Positions 1 through 11,599 are shown, counted from the first letter of the stretch. The stretch is DNA of 64,000 bases from Cryptomeria japonica (GCF_030272615.1 NC_081411.1:40723140-40787139), one strand, 5' to 3'. Numbers and translations: made by a program. The notes: generated by a model from the sequence alone, not told the origin.

Positions 1-286
1 CATTACGAACAAGTCTATGTGGAAAATGATACCATTGAAGACCTCGATGAAACCCCGGACTTCTTTAAAACCATGAACAATCACGATGAAAACTCTGTCC
101 TAACACTTACAGTAGTAGAGCTTGATCCACCCAACGATTCCTTACCACTTATCTTTCCTGACCTCATCGACTGGGATGAACCTGAAACCCATGATATACC
201 AATTTTCTCAGATGATGAATCTATTATCCATTACCTATGTACCGTAAATCTAGAAACAAGCTCTACTAGTGAACAAAGTAACGATG
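1..286 (+). pseudogene. End of gag-pro region of copy A, split by insertion
   Basis: Frame 1 is open from base 1 to the insertion point and matches the acidic linker before RT in copy B (56355-56630), for example ELDPPNDSLPL and FPDLIDWDEPE. The frame resumes at 8130 on the far side of the inserted element (SAKSLSRKNKP). In copy A, gag-pro and pol therefore lay in one continuous frame, so the family encoded a single polyprotein. The linker is rich in Asp and Glu and I see no catalytic motif in it. The last few residues of the apparent reading frame (up to 291) come from the inserted LTR. Confidence 0.85.
282..286. repeat. Target-site duplication CGATG, left copy
   Basis: CGATG at 282-286 directly precedes the TG of the inserted LTR and recurs at 8125-8129 directly after its terminal CA. 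Copy B has the uninterrupted site. Confidence 0.93.
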
Positions 287-661
287 TGTAAAGCGGAAAA
301 TCGCGATCGAACCCTAGTTACTCTCCCCTCTTCCAACTCCAAGGAGAGAGAAGGGAGATTCACTAGGGTTGATGGTTTTCACTTAAGGGAGAGACTTTAC
401 ATTCAAAAGAGGGGTTGAAACCCACAAGATCCAATCCCACACAATGCAAGATTGGATGCTAAATGTGTTTCAAGGATTAAGAAAGCAAGGCTACCCTCTT
501 TTGTAAAGAATGTTGATAGAAGAATTAAGCTAGGAATGCATAGAAAGTGAGAAAGATTCGCTTATAAACTGAGATAGGAATATAGTATGAAGCTGCAGAC
601 CTGGAATTAGCAGTAAAATGTTGATACGGCGCTGTCCTGCAAATTTGAGCAAAAGTTGTCA

Positions 662-688
662 GGACGATGGCGCCCGGCGCCACAGTCC
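662..688. repeat. GC-rich hairpin in LTR
   Basis: An inverted repeat with arms GGAC/GTCC and TGGCGC/GCGCCA. The other LTR has the same hairpin at 7272-7298, and related hairpins lie in the leader at 5843-5875 and 6468-6497. In this copy one base of the right arm is changed (CAGTCC for CGGTCC). Confidence 0.7.
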
Positions 689-1285
689 TCCGAAAAATCC
701 GTGAAACGAAGGGGGATCTGTTCGTCTCTGCACAAGGATTCCAGATCTTCAATTTCAGCCACGTACCTGCAACCTACACACAAAAAAGCAAAGACGAGTG
801 GGGGGTTAGGGATTAGGGGTTTGCCTTTAGGTCAAACCCCGGTTTTGGAATTAACCAAGAAATGAGCAATGCTGTAAATGTAAATGTCTGTAATGTAAAA
901 CAAGTACTAATACCTTGTTGTAAGGATGTTTGTATCCTTATGTGCGAAGGTATAGATGTTGTATGTTGTATGTTGTAGTAGTATGTAGTAAGTGATCTCC
1001 TCTTCAATGGTTGAATCCTCATCTTGAATGCAACACTTAGCCTTGAATGGAGACTTGAAATGATCAATTGCTTGAAGGAATGCTTGAATGCTTGAATGCT
1101 TGAGTATAATTTCCACACTTTTTCCATCATTTCGAATGAAAGAGGAAAATGTAGTTTATATACTTGTCAATTAGGGCTGATAGACTGATTTTCCCGACCT
1201 TAGGCCGACCAGGAAAGACAATTTTCCAATTTGCAAACATAAAGACCCGAAGTCCAAAAGAGACCGGGCCCAAAATAGGACCCAG

Positions 1286-1375
1286 GGACCAGGGCACTGG
1301 GCGCCATGGTCCTGGGGGACCAGGGCGTTGGGCGCCCTGGTCCTGAAGGACCAGGGCGCTGGGCGCTCTGGTCCC
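1286..1375. repeat. Three tandem 31-bp GC-rich palindromic units in LTR
   Basis: Units start at 1286, 1317 and 1348. Each has the form GGACCAGGGCG-GGGCGCC-TGGTCC, so each can fold on itself. The other LTR has two units (7895-7953), and the solo LTR has two near 49407-49462. The GC content stands out in an AT-rich window. The repeats lie about 170-260 bp from the promoter-side end of the LTR, so in U3. Confidence 0.8.
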
Positions 1376-1546
1376 ACCTCCCGGGACAGCAGGGTGCAAA
1401 GGAGGTTCAGGCCAGGGTGCAAGAAAATGCAGTTTTTGGTGTCATGAGCAAGTTTCGGGGTCTCCATTCAGGTTGCGTGTTGTGTCGCCATCGTGAAGAC
1501 CGAAATGCACTCGAAATTGCAAGTGTCACAATTTTAGGACGCTACA

Positions 1547-1561
1547 TTTAGCCCCCACTTT
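1547..1561 (-). other. Polypurine tract of gag-only element
   Basis: On the minus strand this reads AAAGTGGGGGCTAAA, directly before the 3' LTR. It is the expected primer for plus-strand DNA synthesis and confirms minus orientation. Confidence 0.8.
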
Positions 1562-2290
1562 AGCGGGAGTATAAGCGTACGCTCATACTTCCGCTAAAGT
1601 ACAAGGAAACAATATTGAAAGACTTTCACCACGTCAAGGAGGCAAGACACACCAAGCCCCCAGTGGACTAAGGATCTTACGAATTCGATTGACAAAGTAA
1701 AAGGGAAGATCGCGAGGGAGAACCATGACTGTCAGTAGTAAGGTTCCCTCACTATGAGTCATGCAAGAAAAATACCAAAAATTTTCAAGGCAAAGCTGAG
1801 TTCTCCAAGAAATTTTCATGTATCCTGAAGGGATAGACAGGGTGTATGCCCCCCTACGTTAAAGCGATCGCACATGCCTCAACGGGGGTGATTGTTTTAA
1901 TCGTAGTGATACACATAAGAAATGAGAAAGGAAAGGAGCACGTTATCGCAAGGATTTAGCCCCCAAGTGTGAGATAAGCCCAAGGATAATAGACACAAAA
2001 CACAAAGCACAAGGTGACTTCGCTTTCCTCGGGGTCAGTATGCTGTATGATAATTCATGTATATCATATGTATGTATGCATAATTGTTCTTCATTCCCCA
2101 ATCAAGGAAGGTCACCTAGAAGAAGGGAACACATGTGTCTTTTGAGTCAACATGAGAGAGATCGAGAGATCTCAATGCTTTGCATCGTCCTCAAGTAGAC
2201 AACACTAAGGACAAAAAAATAGAAGAATGAGAATAACATATAGAAGAAGTAACAAAAGAGAGGAGGAGAGAATCTGCTATGCTAATGAAA
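1562..2290 (-). other. 3' untranslated part of gag-only element
   Basis: About 730 bp between the gag stop and the polypurine tract. No coding signal, RT or integrase is seen. Confidence 0.6.
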
Positions 2291-5200
2291 CTAGTCTAGC
2301 ACGTCATCTACCCCCCGATCTTGCTGATCAATGTTTCGGGAAGGCAGGGAACACGCTAGAGGAGGAACATTCAACACAGCAGATGGAGCTATCACAAGAT
2401 CCAAACAAGGGCTATGTTCATGTTCCGAGCCACATTGTTCTTGTCTAGGAGCTAGGATAAGTGCTTTAGAAAATTCATTAGATAAATGGTTATCAATATC
2501 AACAAGTTCATATTCACTGTCAGAAGCAAGAGGAGTAACATGTTCATCATGAATAACATTTTCATCCATATCATCATCAAGATTTATAAAAATAGGATCT
2601 TTAACCCGTACAGGATCAAGAGCATCATGCATCTTATGTTTAGGAGATTTTGGAGAAAATGGAATAATGCTTGTTGAAGGTGTTTTTGGAGATTGCAAAG
2701 TTTGAGAAGCAGCTGCTTGAGCTCTAAGACGACGCTTTCATCGACGTTCACGTGCAGAACAATTTTGTCTAGTCTTAGTAAGAAGTTGAGAAGATTGAGG
2801 AGGAGGAATGTTCTCATCCTTATCACTTGGGTGTTTAGGTTGTGGTCTCTTAGGTTGAACAATAGGAGAAGAGGAAGGTCTCTTCTCTCTATAAAAGGAA
2901 GGAGGAGGAACTGCTCCATATAAAGGAGGAATTTTTGGTTTAGGAAGGAGACCAAGTCCATCATGACGAGGAGGGATAGGTCTACTTTTAGGAAGTTTAT
3001 TAGATATAGACATAGTCACATCCATAGGAACGGGTTGGGAATCTTCTTGAGGAAAGACATTAGTTTTATCTTTCAAAGGAAGAACTTCCTTCTCAAGAAT
3101 GATAGGAATATCAAGTTTAGGTGTTCTAGGTTCACTTAGAGATAGGATCATATCTGTTTTCCACTTTTGATAAGATTTGAAAAGATGATCACTTCGCGGA
3201 GGAAGAGACTGGAATTGTTTAGGCCAAAAATAATCAATAGGAACACTAGAAGTTCTTTCAGCTGGTTTAAAGAGACTATGATTGACAGTAACAACTTCAC
3301 CATTATGGGGAAATTTCAAACACTTATGAATAGGAGAAGCAATAGCTTTCATGGAAGATAGCCAAGGATAGCCAAGCTTCACACGAAATTGTTCGGATGA
3401 AGGAATAATAGAAAAGTTCACATCAAGGGATTTGTTATGGACCTCAATAGGCAATGTAATAGAACCAATTGCAGGAGAAGAAAATGCATCAAATAGTTTC
3501 ACAATCACATCTGTTTTGTCATATATCACTTGATTCAATTGCAAAGTAAAAATAAATTCTTCAGTAATAACATTAATCATGCACGAAGGATCAATAAGCA
3601 CTCCACGGCAAGGTGTATTCTTGACTTTTGCAACTATGTATAAAGGACCATCAGGTGCCCTAATGGTTTCACTGGAATCAAATGTGATGGAAGGTTCTTT
3701 AGGGTTTTCTTGCTGCTCTACAAAGTTAATCACATTCAGAGTCATAGACACAAGACCATCAAATGAGAGAGAGGAATCATTAGCCTCAATTGCATTAGAG
3801 GTATGAGAAGGTAATGGATCAGTGAAAATCTGAAGATTTTGATTAGGAGGAGCTACAGATGTATTGCCTTTATCATTCACTCCAGAAATAGAAATAGTAT
3901 TGTTATCAATCAAATCTTGAATTTTACCCTTTAAAGAAAAACATTTTTCAGTATCATGCCCAGGCTGACGATGAAATTGACAAAAAGCATTGTTATCAAA
4001 ATAAGGTGAAGTAATCTTTGCAGGATCAATTTGCCTTATAGGAGGAAGAGTAAGCACATTTTGTTCCAATAACTTATTCATAATACTATGCAATGATTCA
4101 TTCAAAGGAGTATACTTTCTTTCTTTCTTGAAAAATTTAGAAATAGGAGGCACACCTGATGCTGCATTCACATTGTTGTTGATGATGTTTTCATTGAATT
4201 TGATGGAATCTCTGTTCGGTTTAAACTTCCCAAATGGTTGTTGACTGCTATCACCCTTATCACTCGGAGCCATAGGATGTGATTGTTCCATTTGACTCAC
4301 AGTCAGTTGATAATTGTGAAGAGTTGCACACAACTGTTGGAAAGAAGTAAACTCAGAAAATAGAAGTTTGTCTCGAATATCTTTTTGTAAATTAGAAATA
4401 AAGATTCTTTGAATATCATTGTCAGACACTGGAAAAGAAATTTGAGCATACAAATGCTTATATCTACCAATGAAATCAGTCACTTTTTCTTTAACACCTT
4501 GTTTACAATGCATTAAATCAATCAAAGTAACTTTAGGACTTATATTGTTTTGAAATTGTTGAATGAAAGCATTTGCAAGTTGTTCGAAAGAAGTAATAGA
4601 ATAAGAAGGCAACGAGCAATACCATTGTAGGGCTTTGTCTCGTAATGTTCTAGTGAACAATTTTGCAAGCAACCTTTGGTCATAGGCAAAATCAGTACAG
4701 ATTGTTTGAAAAGTCTTAACATGTGTTAGAGGATAACCTTTACCATTATAAAGCTCCAAATGCGGGATTTCAACATGTTTAGGAGGGATAGCTCGAACAA
4801 TGTCAAGAGAAAGTGGGCTCGCAACATCAAATGTGGGCACACTAAACTTAGATTGATTCATAGAGGCAATTTGTTGCTGTAAAGAAGAGACAGTTTGTGC
4901 AAGATTGTTAATGGTCGCTTCAGTCGAAGAATTCATATTAGACGTGTTGGATTGTGATGGAGGTGTTATGTTATTGAAAGAAGGTAAAGAGTAAGGTGGT
5001 GGGACTCTATGATAATTAGTCATAGGAGATGATTGGACAGGAGGAACACTACAAGGAGGAATGGAATGATTGAATGAATTGCCCCCTTGCATCATGTTCA
5101 TTTGTGGAGATATAATAGGGACACTCATTGAAAGAATGAATGAAGAAGTCGGATTAAATGAAGGAAGAGGGTTAATTGAAGAGGAAGGATTGCCCCCATG

Positions 5201-5716
5201 ACTGGTGATCACAGGAGGAATGTCTTGTGTAGAAGTAGCCATTATGTTTGATGTAAAGGTAGGTACGCTAGCAATAGAAGTCATCAAAGGAATAGAATGA
5301 TTGACTTGAGTAGGAGGTTGTGTATAACCCAAATTTTCAGCACAACTCTTCATAGGCATCACATTCGAATCCACAATGTGTGCAATACCACGCAAAATAT
5401 CAATTCCATTCTTATCACTTTGAAGCATACGTTTTAGACCCTCAATTAAAGGAAGAGCTTGACTATCAGGGTATTCTTGAGACATCCATTGTCGAAAATC
5501 GTCAAATTGGTTATCCAATTTCGAAAGTTGTTCTTCAGAAACCTCATGGAGAGCTTCTTCATCATTAGGAGGATTAGAGGAATTACCCATGTCCTCGTTA
5601 AAAAGGCTATTCAAATTAGGTTCCATCTCCTCAGTAGTTAAACCTCGGAAAGACTTAATTCTACGGCTTCGTCTAACGGGAATAGTGTAAGTAGGGCTTA
5701 TTGTTGTAAAACTCAT
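2291..5716 (-). pseudogene. Gag with protease-like domain, one in-frame stop
   Basis: The main frame is 992 codons (5716-2738). The same frame continues after one TGA (2738-2740) to a final stop at 2291, about 1140 codons in all. The stop falls in an Arg/Lys-rich stretch (RERR-stop-KRRLR), where a CGA to TGA change is the simplest explanation. Domains: Pro/Ser/Asn-rich N-terminal third; Ty3-type gag about residues 310-470 (ALQWYCSLPSYSITSF); CHHC knuckle about 578-595 (CQFHRQPGHDTEKC); retropepsin-like fold about 690-810 ending in LGYPWL; Pro-rich and basic tail. The usual Asp-Thr/Ser-Gly site reads IDPS, so protease activity is doubtful. The gag resembles the Tat type. Start: first ATG after the leader, with no competing upstream start in frame. 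Confidence 0.85.
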
Positions 5717-5842
5717 GCACTAGAGAGAGAGAGAAAGTTTTGAATTTAGAGGTAGCAATTTTCAATAAAATCAGCCAATCTTCTGGATTTAAGCTGTTAA
5801 ATACAATCAGGACAATCTCCTGAAATTTCAGAAAAAATGTCA

Positions 5843-5875
5843 GGGACCGTGGCGCTTCGGAGTGCACACGGTCCC
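5843..5875. repeat. Leader hairpin 1
   Basis: Inverted arms GGGACCG/CGGTCCC plus GTG/CAC around a GC-rich loop. A near copy lies at 6468-6497 and a stronger version in both LTRs. Confidence 0.7.
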
Positions 5876-6467
5876 AGCAACTTTTTTCGAAATTCGCAGG
5901 GATGAAAGTTATGATGATTTTAGAGCTAATCTGAAAAAATTGAGTGATTTTATGATCTGTAGATAGGCCAAATTAAAGTTGCAATCTCGAAATTGAACCC
6001 TACCAAGATTGTCGAAAAATGCAAAAATTTGAATTTTGAAAAAGAGAGGGAAACTGAAATTTTGAATGTTATGATTTTAGAGGGAATGTCAAGAGCAATG
6101 CAAATTTTGAAATTTAAAAATTGACTCAATTTCACGCAAAATTCAATTTTGAAAGCGGAAATTAAAGTTGTTGTAATTAAGCACTTAATTTCAAAAGTCA
6201 CGAATTGTAAGAATTTGAATAAAGCACTGAAATTTCGAATGAATGCAAACACACTTTTCAGATTTAGGACAGTAAGAACACAATTTTGACACAAAATTTC
6301 AATTTCGATGATTTTTGAATGTTTAGAAGCCTTAATCCAAGCAATCACAAGACCAACTTTGACTGTAATTTTGAAGGTGTTAAAATTGATAAAATCAGCC
6401 AAAATTCTGGATTTTAGCAGGAAAATACAGTAAGATCTCGCTCCCGAAATTTCGAAAAAAATGTCGG

Positions 6468-6497
6468 GGACGATGGCGCTCGGAGTGCACACGGTCC
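6468..6497. repeat. Leader hairpin 2
   Basis: Reads GGACGATGGCGC...GTGCACACGGTCC. It shares its sequence with hairpin 1 and with the hairpins at 662-688 and 7272-7298. Confidence 0.65.
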
Positions 6498-6874
6498 TCG
6501 CAACTTTTTTCCAAATTTTCAGGGATGAAAGATATTGTGATTTTATTGCGGAATCCAAAGTTACAGCTGATTTGGAGATGTTTTGATCAGTGAAATTGTC
6601 AGACAAAGGTTGAATCAAGAGGGTTTCAAAAATTAGGGTTTTGACACTTAACCACTTAATTTTCAAAATTAAAGCATAGATATGAATTGATAATTTGTAA
6701 TAGAAGGGTAGATCTGAAACAAGCATTAACATTTAGACATTTCACAAGCTTAATTACTAAAAAGAAAATTTAGGGTTTTTGCAATTAACCTCTAAAATTT
6801 TGCAAAAGATCAACATGGAAATGTAATCAAGGAATCCAATTTTCAGATCTAACCATGAATAATCAGAAAGGATG

Positions 6875-6892
6875 TTCACGTCGGGTTCACCA
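6875..6892 (-). other. Primer-binding site, tRNA-Trp type
   Basis: The plus strand reads TTCACGTCGGGTTCACCA, which is the 3' end of plant tRNA-Trp with CCA as I know it. On the element's own strand this gives TGGTGAACCCGACGTGAA, three bases inside the 5' LTR. It fixes the minus orientation. Confidence 0.8.
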
Positions 6893-6895
6893 AAA

Positions 6896-8124
6896 TGTAA
6901 AGCGGAAAATCGCGATCGAACCCTAGTTGCTCTCCCCTCTTCCAACTCCAAGGAGAGAGAAGGGAGATTCACTAGGGTTGATGGTTTTCACTTAAGGGAG
7001 AGACTTTACATTCAAAAGAGGGGTTGAAACCCACAAGATCCAATCCCACACAATGCAAGATTGGATGCTAAATGTGTTTCAAGGATTAAGAAAGCAAGGC
7101 TACCCTCTTTTGTAAAGAATGTTGATAGAAGAATTAAGCTAGGAATGCATAGAAAGTGAGAAAGATTCGCTTATAAACTGAGATAGGAATACAGTATGAA
7201 GCTGCGGACCTGGAATTAGCAGTAAAATGTCGATACAGCATTGTCCTGCAAATTTGAACAAAAGTTGTCAGGACGATGGCGCCCGGCGCCACGGTCCTCC
7301 GAAAAATCCGCGAAACGAAGGGGGATCTGTTCGTCTCTGCACAAGGATTCCAGATCTTCAATTTCAGCCACGTACCTGCAACCTACACACAGAAAAGCGA
7401 AGACGAGTGGGGGGTTAGGGATTAGGGGTTTGCCTTTAGGTCAAACCCCGGTTTTGGAATTAACCAAGAAATGAGCAATGTTGTAAATGTAAATGTCTGT
7501 AATGTAAAACAAGTACTAATACCTTGTTGTAAGGATGTTTGTATCCTTATGTGCGAAGGTATAGATGTTGTATGTTGTATGTTGTAGTAGTATGTAGTAA
7601 GTGATCTCCTCTTCAATGGTTGAATCCTAGTCTTGAATGCAACACTTAGCCTTGAATGGAGACTTGAAATGATCAATTGCTTGAAGGAATGCTTGAATGC
7701 TTGAATGCTTGAGTATAATTTCCACACTTTTTCCATCATTTCGAATGAAAGAGGAAAATGTAGTTTATATACTTGTCAATTAGGGCTGATAGACTGATTT
7801 TCCCGACCTTAGGCCGACCAGGAAAGACAATTTTCCAATTTGCAAACATAAAGACCCGAAGTCCAAAAGAGACCGGGCCCAAAATAGGACCCAGGGACCA
7901 GGGTGCTGGGCGCCATGGTCCTGGGGGACCAGGGCGCTGGGCGCCCTGGTCCCACCTCCCGAGACAGCAGGGTGCAAAGGAGGTTCAGGCCAGGGTGCAA
8001 GAAAATGCAGTTTTTGGTGTCATGAGCAAGTTTCGAGGTCTCCATTCAGGTTGCGTGTTGCGTCGCCATCGTGAAGACCGAAATGCAGTCGAAATTGCAA
8101 GTGTCGCAATTTTAGGACGCTACA
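6896..8124 (-). repeat. LTR of gag-only element (5' LTR in element orientation), 1229 bp
   Basis: Partner of 287-1546. It holds the hairpin at 7272-7298 and two units of the 31-bp palindromic repeat at 7895-7953. It ends GACGCTACA, followed by the TSD CGATG at 8125-8129. Confidence 0.93.
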
Positions 8125-8129
8125 CGATG
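8125..8129. repeat. Target-site duplication CGATG, right copy
   Basis: Matches 282-286. Confidence 0.93.
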
Positions 8130-11100
8130 TTTGCCAAACAAGGAGTGCCAAGTCTCTCAGTCGCAAAAATAAACCAAATAAAGGATCTGATGCTGAAAAC
8201 CAGTCAATGGCAGCTCTAGATCACAAAAAAATAAAAATAAAGGACGCATCTGAGGGTGAAAACCTTTTTAAGGCACCTAACAATGGGATACTTGACACTC
8301 TTCCTGAGCACTTTCATGAGAGATCACCCATATTGATTAAGCCCACTCAATCAATCAACATTGGTACCACGGAAGCAGCCAGAAACATACACCTTGCAGA
8401 ATCTCTGACAGAGGAAGAAAGATCGGCATTTATCATCTTCTTTAAAGAATAGCAAATAAACTTTGCTTGGTCATATGTTGATATGCCTGGAGTAGATCCA
8501 CACTTAATCATGCATCACTTGTCCATTTCCACAGGAGTTAAGCCGGTCAAGCAAAAGCTACAAAAGATGAATCCACAGGTGGCACTCATGGTCAAAACTG
8601 AACTAAAGAAACTATTAGATGTCGGATTCATTCGACCCATTGACTATGCAGAATGGATTTCCAACATCGTTCCAGTATCAAAACCAGATGGTAGTATCAG
8701 AATATGCACTGACTTCAGGGACGTCAACAAAGCTTGTCCAAAAGACGACTTTCCTCTGCCAAGTATCGACATAATTGTAGATCTCACAGCAGGCCATGCA
8801 ATGCTCTCACTAATGGATGGTTTCTCAGGCTATAATCAAATCAAAATAGCTCCTGAAGATCAAGATAAAATAGCATTCACCTGTCCTTGGGGAACGTACT
8901 GTTGGAATGTTATGCCTTTTGGCTTAAAGAATGCAGGGGCCACTTATCAAAGAGCAATGACAACAATCTTCCATGACATGATGCACACATTTATGGAAGA
9001 CTATGTGGATGATTTACTAGCTAAATCCTTCACCAGAGCTGAACATCTTGGCATCCTAACAAAGATCTTTTCTCGATTGGAGAAATTCCAAGTCAGGCTC
9101 AACCCTAAGAAGTGTGTCTTCGGGGTTACATCAGGAAGTTACTAGGCTACATAGTCTCAGCTAAAGGTATTGAAGTTGACCTAGAAAAGGTACAAGCCAT
9201 TCTGGACATGCCACCACCATAGAATATCAGTCAACTCAGATCTCTACAGGGACGACTTCAATCAATCAGGCGATTCATCGCTCAACTAGCAGATAAAAGT
9301 CTACCATTTAATCATTTACTACACAAAAATGTACCATTCAAGTGGGAGACTAAGTGTGTGGAATCTTTTTACCAAATCAAACAGTACCTGATGAATCCAC
9401 TAGTTCTAGTACCACCAGTCGCAGGAAAGCCACTTATCCTATATATCTCAACAACAGATATATCGTTGGGGGCACTATTGGCACAAGAAGATCAACAAGG
9501 AAAGGAACGGGCCATATATTACATCAATCGAACATTGAATGGCTATGAACTCAACTATACATTCATTGAAAAGGCTTGCCTAACAGTGGTCTTTGCATCT
9601 CAGAAGTTCCGACATTATATGCTAGCACACACCATTAAGCTAGTTGCAAAAATTGATCCTCTCAAATATCTACTCAGTAAGGCAGCTCTTACAGGTCGAT
9701 TGGCTAAATGCGTCATGATTCTCAGTGAATTCAACATCCAATACATAGAAAGACGAGCCATCAAAGGACAAGCAATTGCAGATCAGCTGGCTGAAGCACC
9801 GCTACCAGGAAAACAAACCATGGAGATTGAATTTCCAGACAGGGACGTTCTTGCTCTTTCTCACAAACAATGGACCCTATACTTTGACGGATCCTATACA
9901 CAACATGGTTCAGGGGCCAGCATTCTATTCATCACTCCTGAAGGACACACTATGCCAAGATCATATAGGCTTATGTTTCCATGCACAAATAATGTGGCTG
10001 AATATGAGACATTGGTTATAGGCATCAAAATGGCCGTCGAATGGAAAATCACAGAGTTAAAAGTCTATGGAGACTCCCAACTAGTAGTCAATCAAATCAA
10101 CAACAACTATCAAACAAAAGATGACAAGCTACTACCCTACAAGCGAATGGTGGATGACTTCAAACAGTATTTTGTGCACATCACCTTCGAACAAATACCA
10201 AGATTGAACAACAAAGTAGTCGATGCAATAGCTACTCTCACTTCACTACTACAAATTTTAGAGCAACAGAGTTGTTACGAGTTCCTGGGAGAGCAACTGT
10301 TCTCTCCCGCCTATGACCACTCTGAATCCCAGGTTATCTATGCCTTGACTGGTTCCGATTCTCCATTATATGGACCAATATACGACTACCTCAAGCATAA
10401 TATCTTACCAATTAACCAATCCCGTAACCAAAAACATAACTTTATCCGACAAGCTGCCCGTTATACCCTTACCGCTGATACCTTATATCATCAAGGTCTA
10501 GATGGTACTCTTCTTCGTTGCCTTGATCATAATGATTCTGATTCTGCTTTACACGAGCTTCATGAAGGTATTTGTGGCACACATTCAAGTGGTACTACTC
10601 TTGCTAAAAAGCTTCTACTGATGGGATACTACTGACCTACAATGGAGAAAGACTCATATCATTTCGCCAAGAAATGTCCTAAATGCCAGATCCATGGCAA
10701 TCTGATACATGCACCAACACAAGAACTGCAGCCATTTACGATATCCTGGCCCTTTTGTCAATGGGGACTAGACTTAGTTGGCAAAATTCATCCTTCATCT
10801 TCAAATGGACACAAGTTCATTATAACTGCAACAGAATACTTTACCAAATGGATCGAAGCAGTTCCCATGACCACAATGACTAGGAAGCAAATTGCCTCTT
10901 TTATCCTAAATTATCTGATCTGCAGATATGGTATTCCAAGTTCAATCATCACAGATAATGGACGACCTTTCAAAAACCAAGATGTACAAGAACTGTGTGA
11001 AAAGTTCAAAATCCAACATCGATTTTCTACACCATATTACCCACAAGGCAATGGTCAAGCAGAAGCATCTAACAAGACAATCTTGAAAATCCTAAAGAAA

Positions 11101-11599
11101 ACAATAAATGATGCAAGCAAAGATTGGCATGTACAACTCAATCCGGCACTTTGGGCTTACCAAACTAGCATCCGCACACCTACAGGAGCAACACCATACT
11201 TATTGGTATATGGATCAGAGGCCATTTTACCCCTGGAGGTAGAAATCCCATCTCTCAGAGTCTCTTTGAAAGGTTTAATCCCAGATGAAGAGTATCGAGT
11301 TAACCGACTGCAAGAACTTGAACTATTAGATGAAAGACGCCAGCATGCTTATACTCATCTCAAAGCATATCAGCAATGCATGTGCAGAAACTATAATCAC
11401 AAGGTCATTCCCAGAAACTTCAAAATTGGTGATCTAGTCCTCAAAGAAAATCCAAGAAATCAGCAAGATCGAGAAAAGAAAGGGAAATTTGAACCTAACT
11501 GGTTGGGTCCCTATGTTATCATATCAGTCTATGGATCAGGTGTCTATCAGCTAACAACTTCAGAAGGAGATGTGCTCGACAACCCCACTAACAGCATCC
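8130..11599 (+). pseudogene. Tat pol of copy A: RT, RNase H, second RNase H, integrase
   Basis: RT (about 8560-9140) has the YVDDLL motif at 9002-9019. The first RNase H/connection runs about 9400-9800. A second RNase H (about 9868-10250) keeps its acidic set: FDGS, NVAEYE, YGDSQLV and VVDAIA. Integrase (about 10430-11599) shows WGLDLVG, ITDNGRPF and QGNGQAEA, the D,D,E core, plus the GPYVI C-terminal fold. Damage: TAG at 8450, a one-base deletion near 9138 (relative to copy B), TAG at 9220, and TGA at 10633 where the family has Trp (integrase N-terminal part, YYW). The last residues of the apparent integrase frame to 11673 come from the inserted solo LTR, not the element. About 85-90% alike to copy B by eye. 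Confidence 0.9.

Larger units (their letters stand above)
287..1546 (-). repeat. LTR of gag-only element (3' LTR in element orientation), 1260 bp
   Basis: Pairs with 6896-8124. On the plus strand it starts TGTAAAGCGG and ends GACGCTACA, giving TG...CA ends. It is 31 bp longer than its partner because the GC-rich repeat at 1286-1375 has three units instead of two. Most other differences are transitions, many at CpG. Confidence 0.93.
5717..6874 (-). other. Leader of gag-only element
   Basis: About 1.16 kb between PBS and gag start. It contains two related blocks, each with an AAAATCAGCCAA-type stretch followed by a GC-rich hairpin (5843-5875 and 6468-6497), suggesting an old internal duplication of about 0.6 kb. 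The 260-codon open stretch at 5950-6732 is AT-rich, lacks any recognised domain and is probably fortuitous. Confidence 0.6.
287..8124 (-). mobile_element. Complete non-autonomous gag-only LTR retrotransposon nested in copy A
   Basis: A 7838-bp element with 5-bp TSD CGATG, LTRs at 287-1546 and 6896-8124, a PBS beside the right LTR and a polypurine tract beside the left one. Orientation is therefore minus. The only long frame is gag plus a protease-like segment (5716-2291); no RT, RNase H or integrase is seen on either strand. This fits the plant class of terminal-repeat elements with a gag domain (TR-GAG), which must borrow enzymes. By hand comparison the LTRs differ at about 20 sites plus one 31-bp repeat unit (about 98% identity), and gag has one stop, so insertion was fairly recent. 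A solo LTR of the same family lies at 48398-49634. Confidence 0.9.

Noticed and set aside
5950-6732. 260-codon minus-strand frame as a gene
   Set aside because: AT-rich leader sequence giving Phe/Ile/Lys runs; no domain, and it lies between PBS and gag of the nested element.
287-8124. Nested element read as plus-strand
   Set aside because: PBS and PPT positions and the gag frame all give minus orientation.
7773-8219. 148-codon plus-strand frame
   Set aside because: Spans the LTR end, TSD and the Tat linker; opposite in direction to the LTR's own element. A shadow of the insertion.
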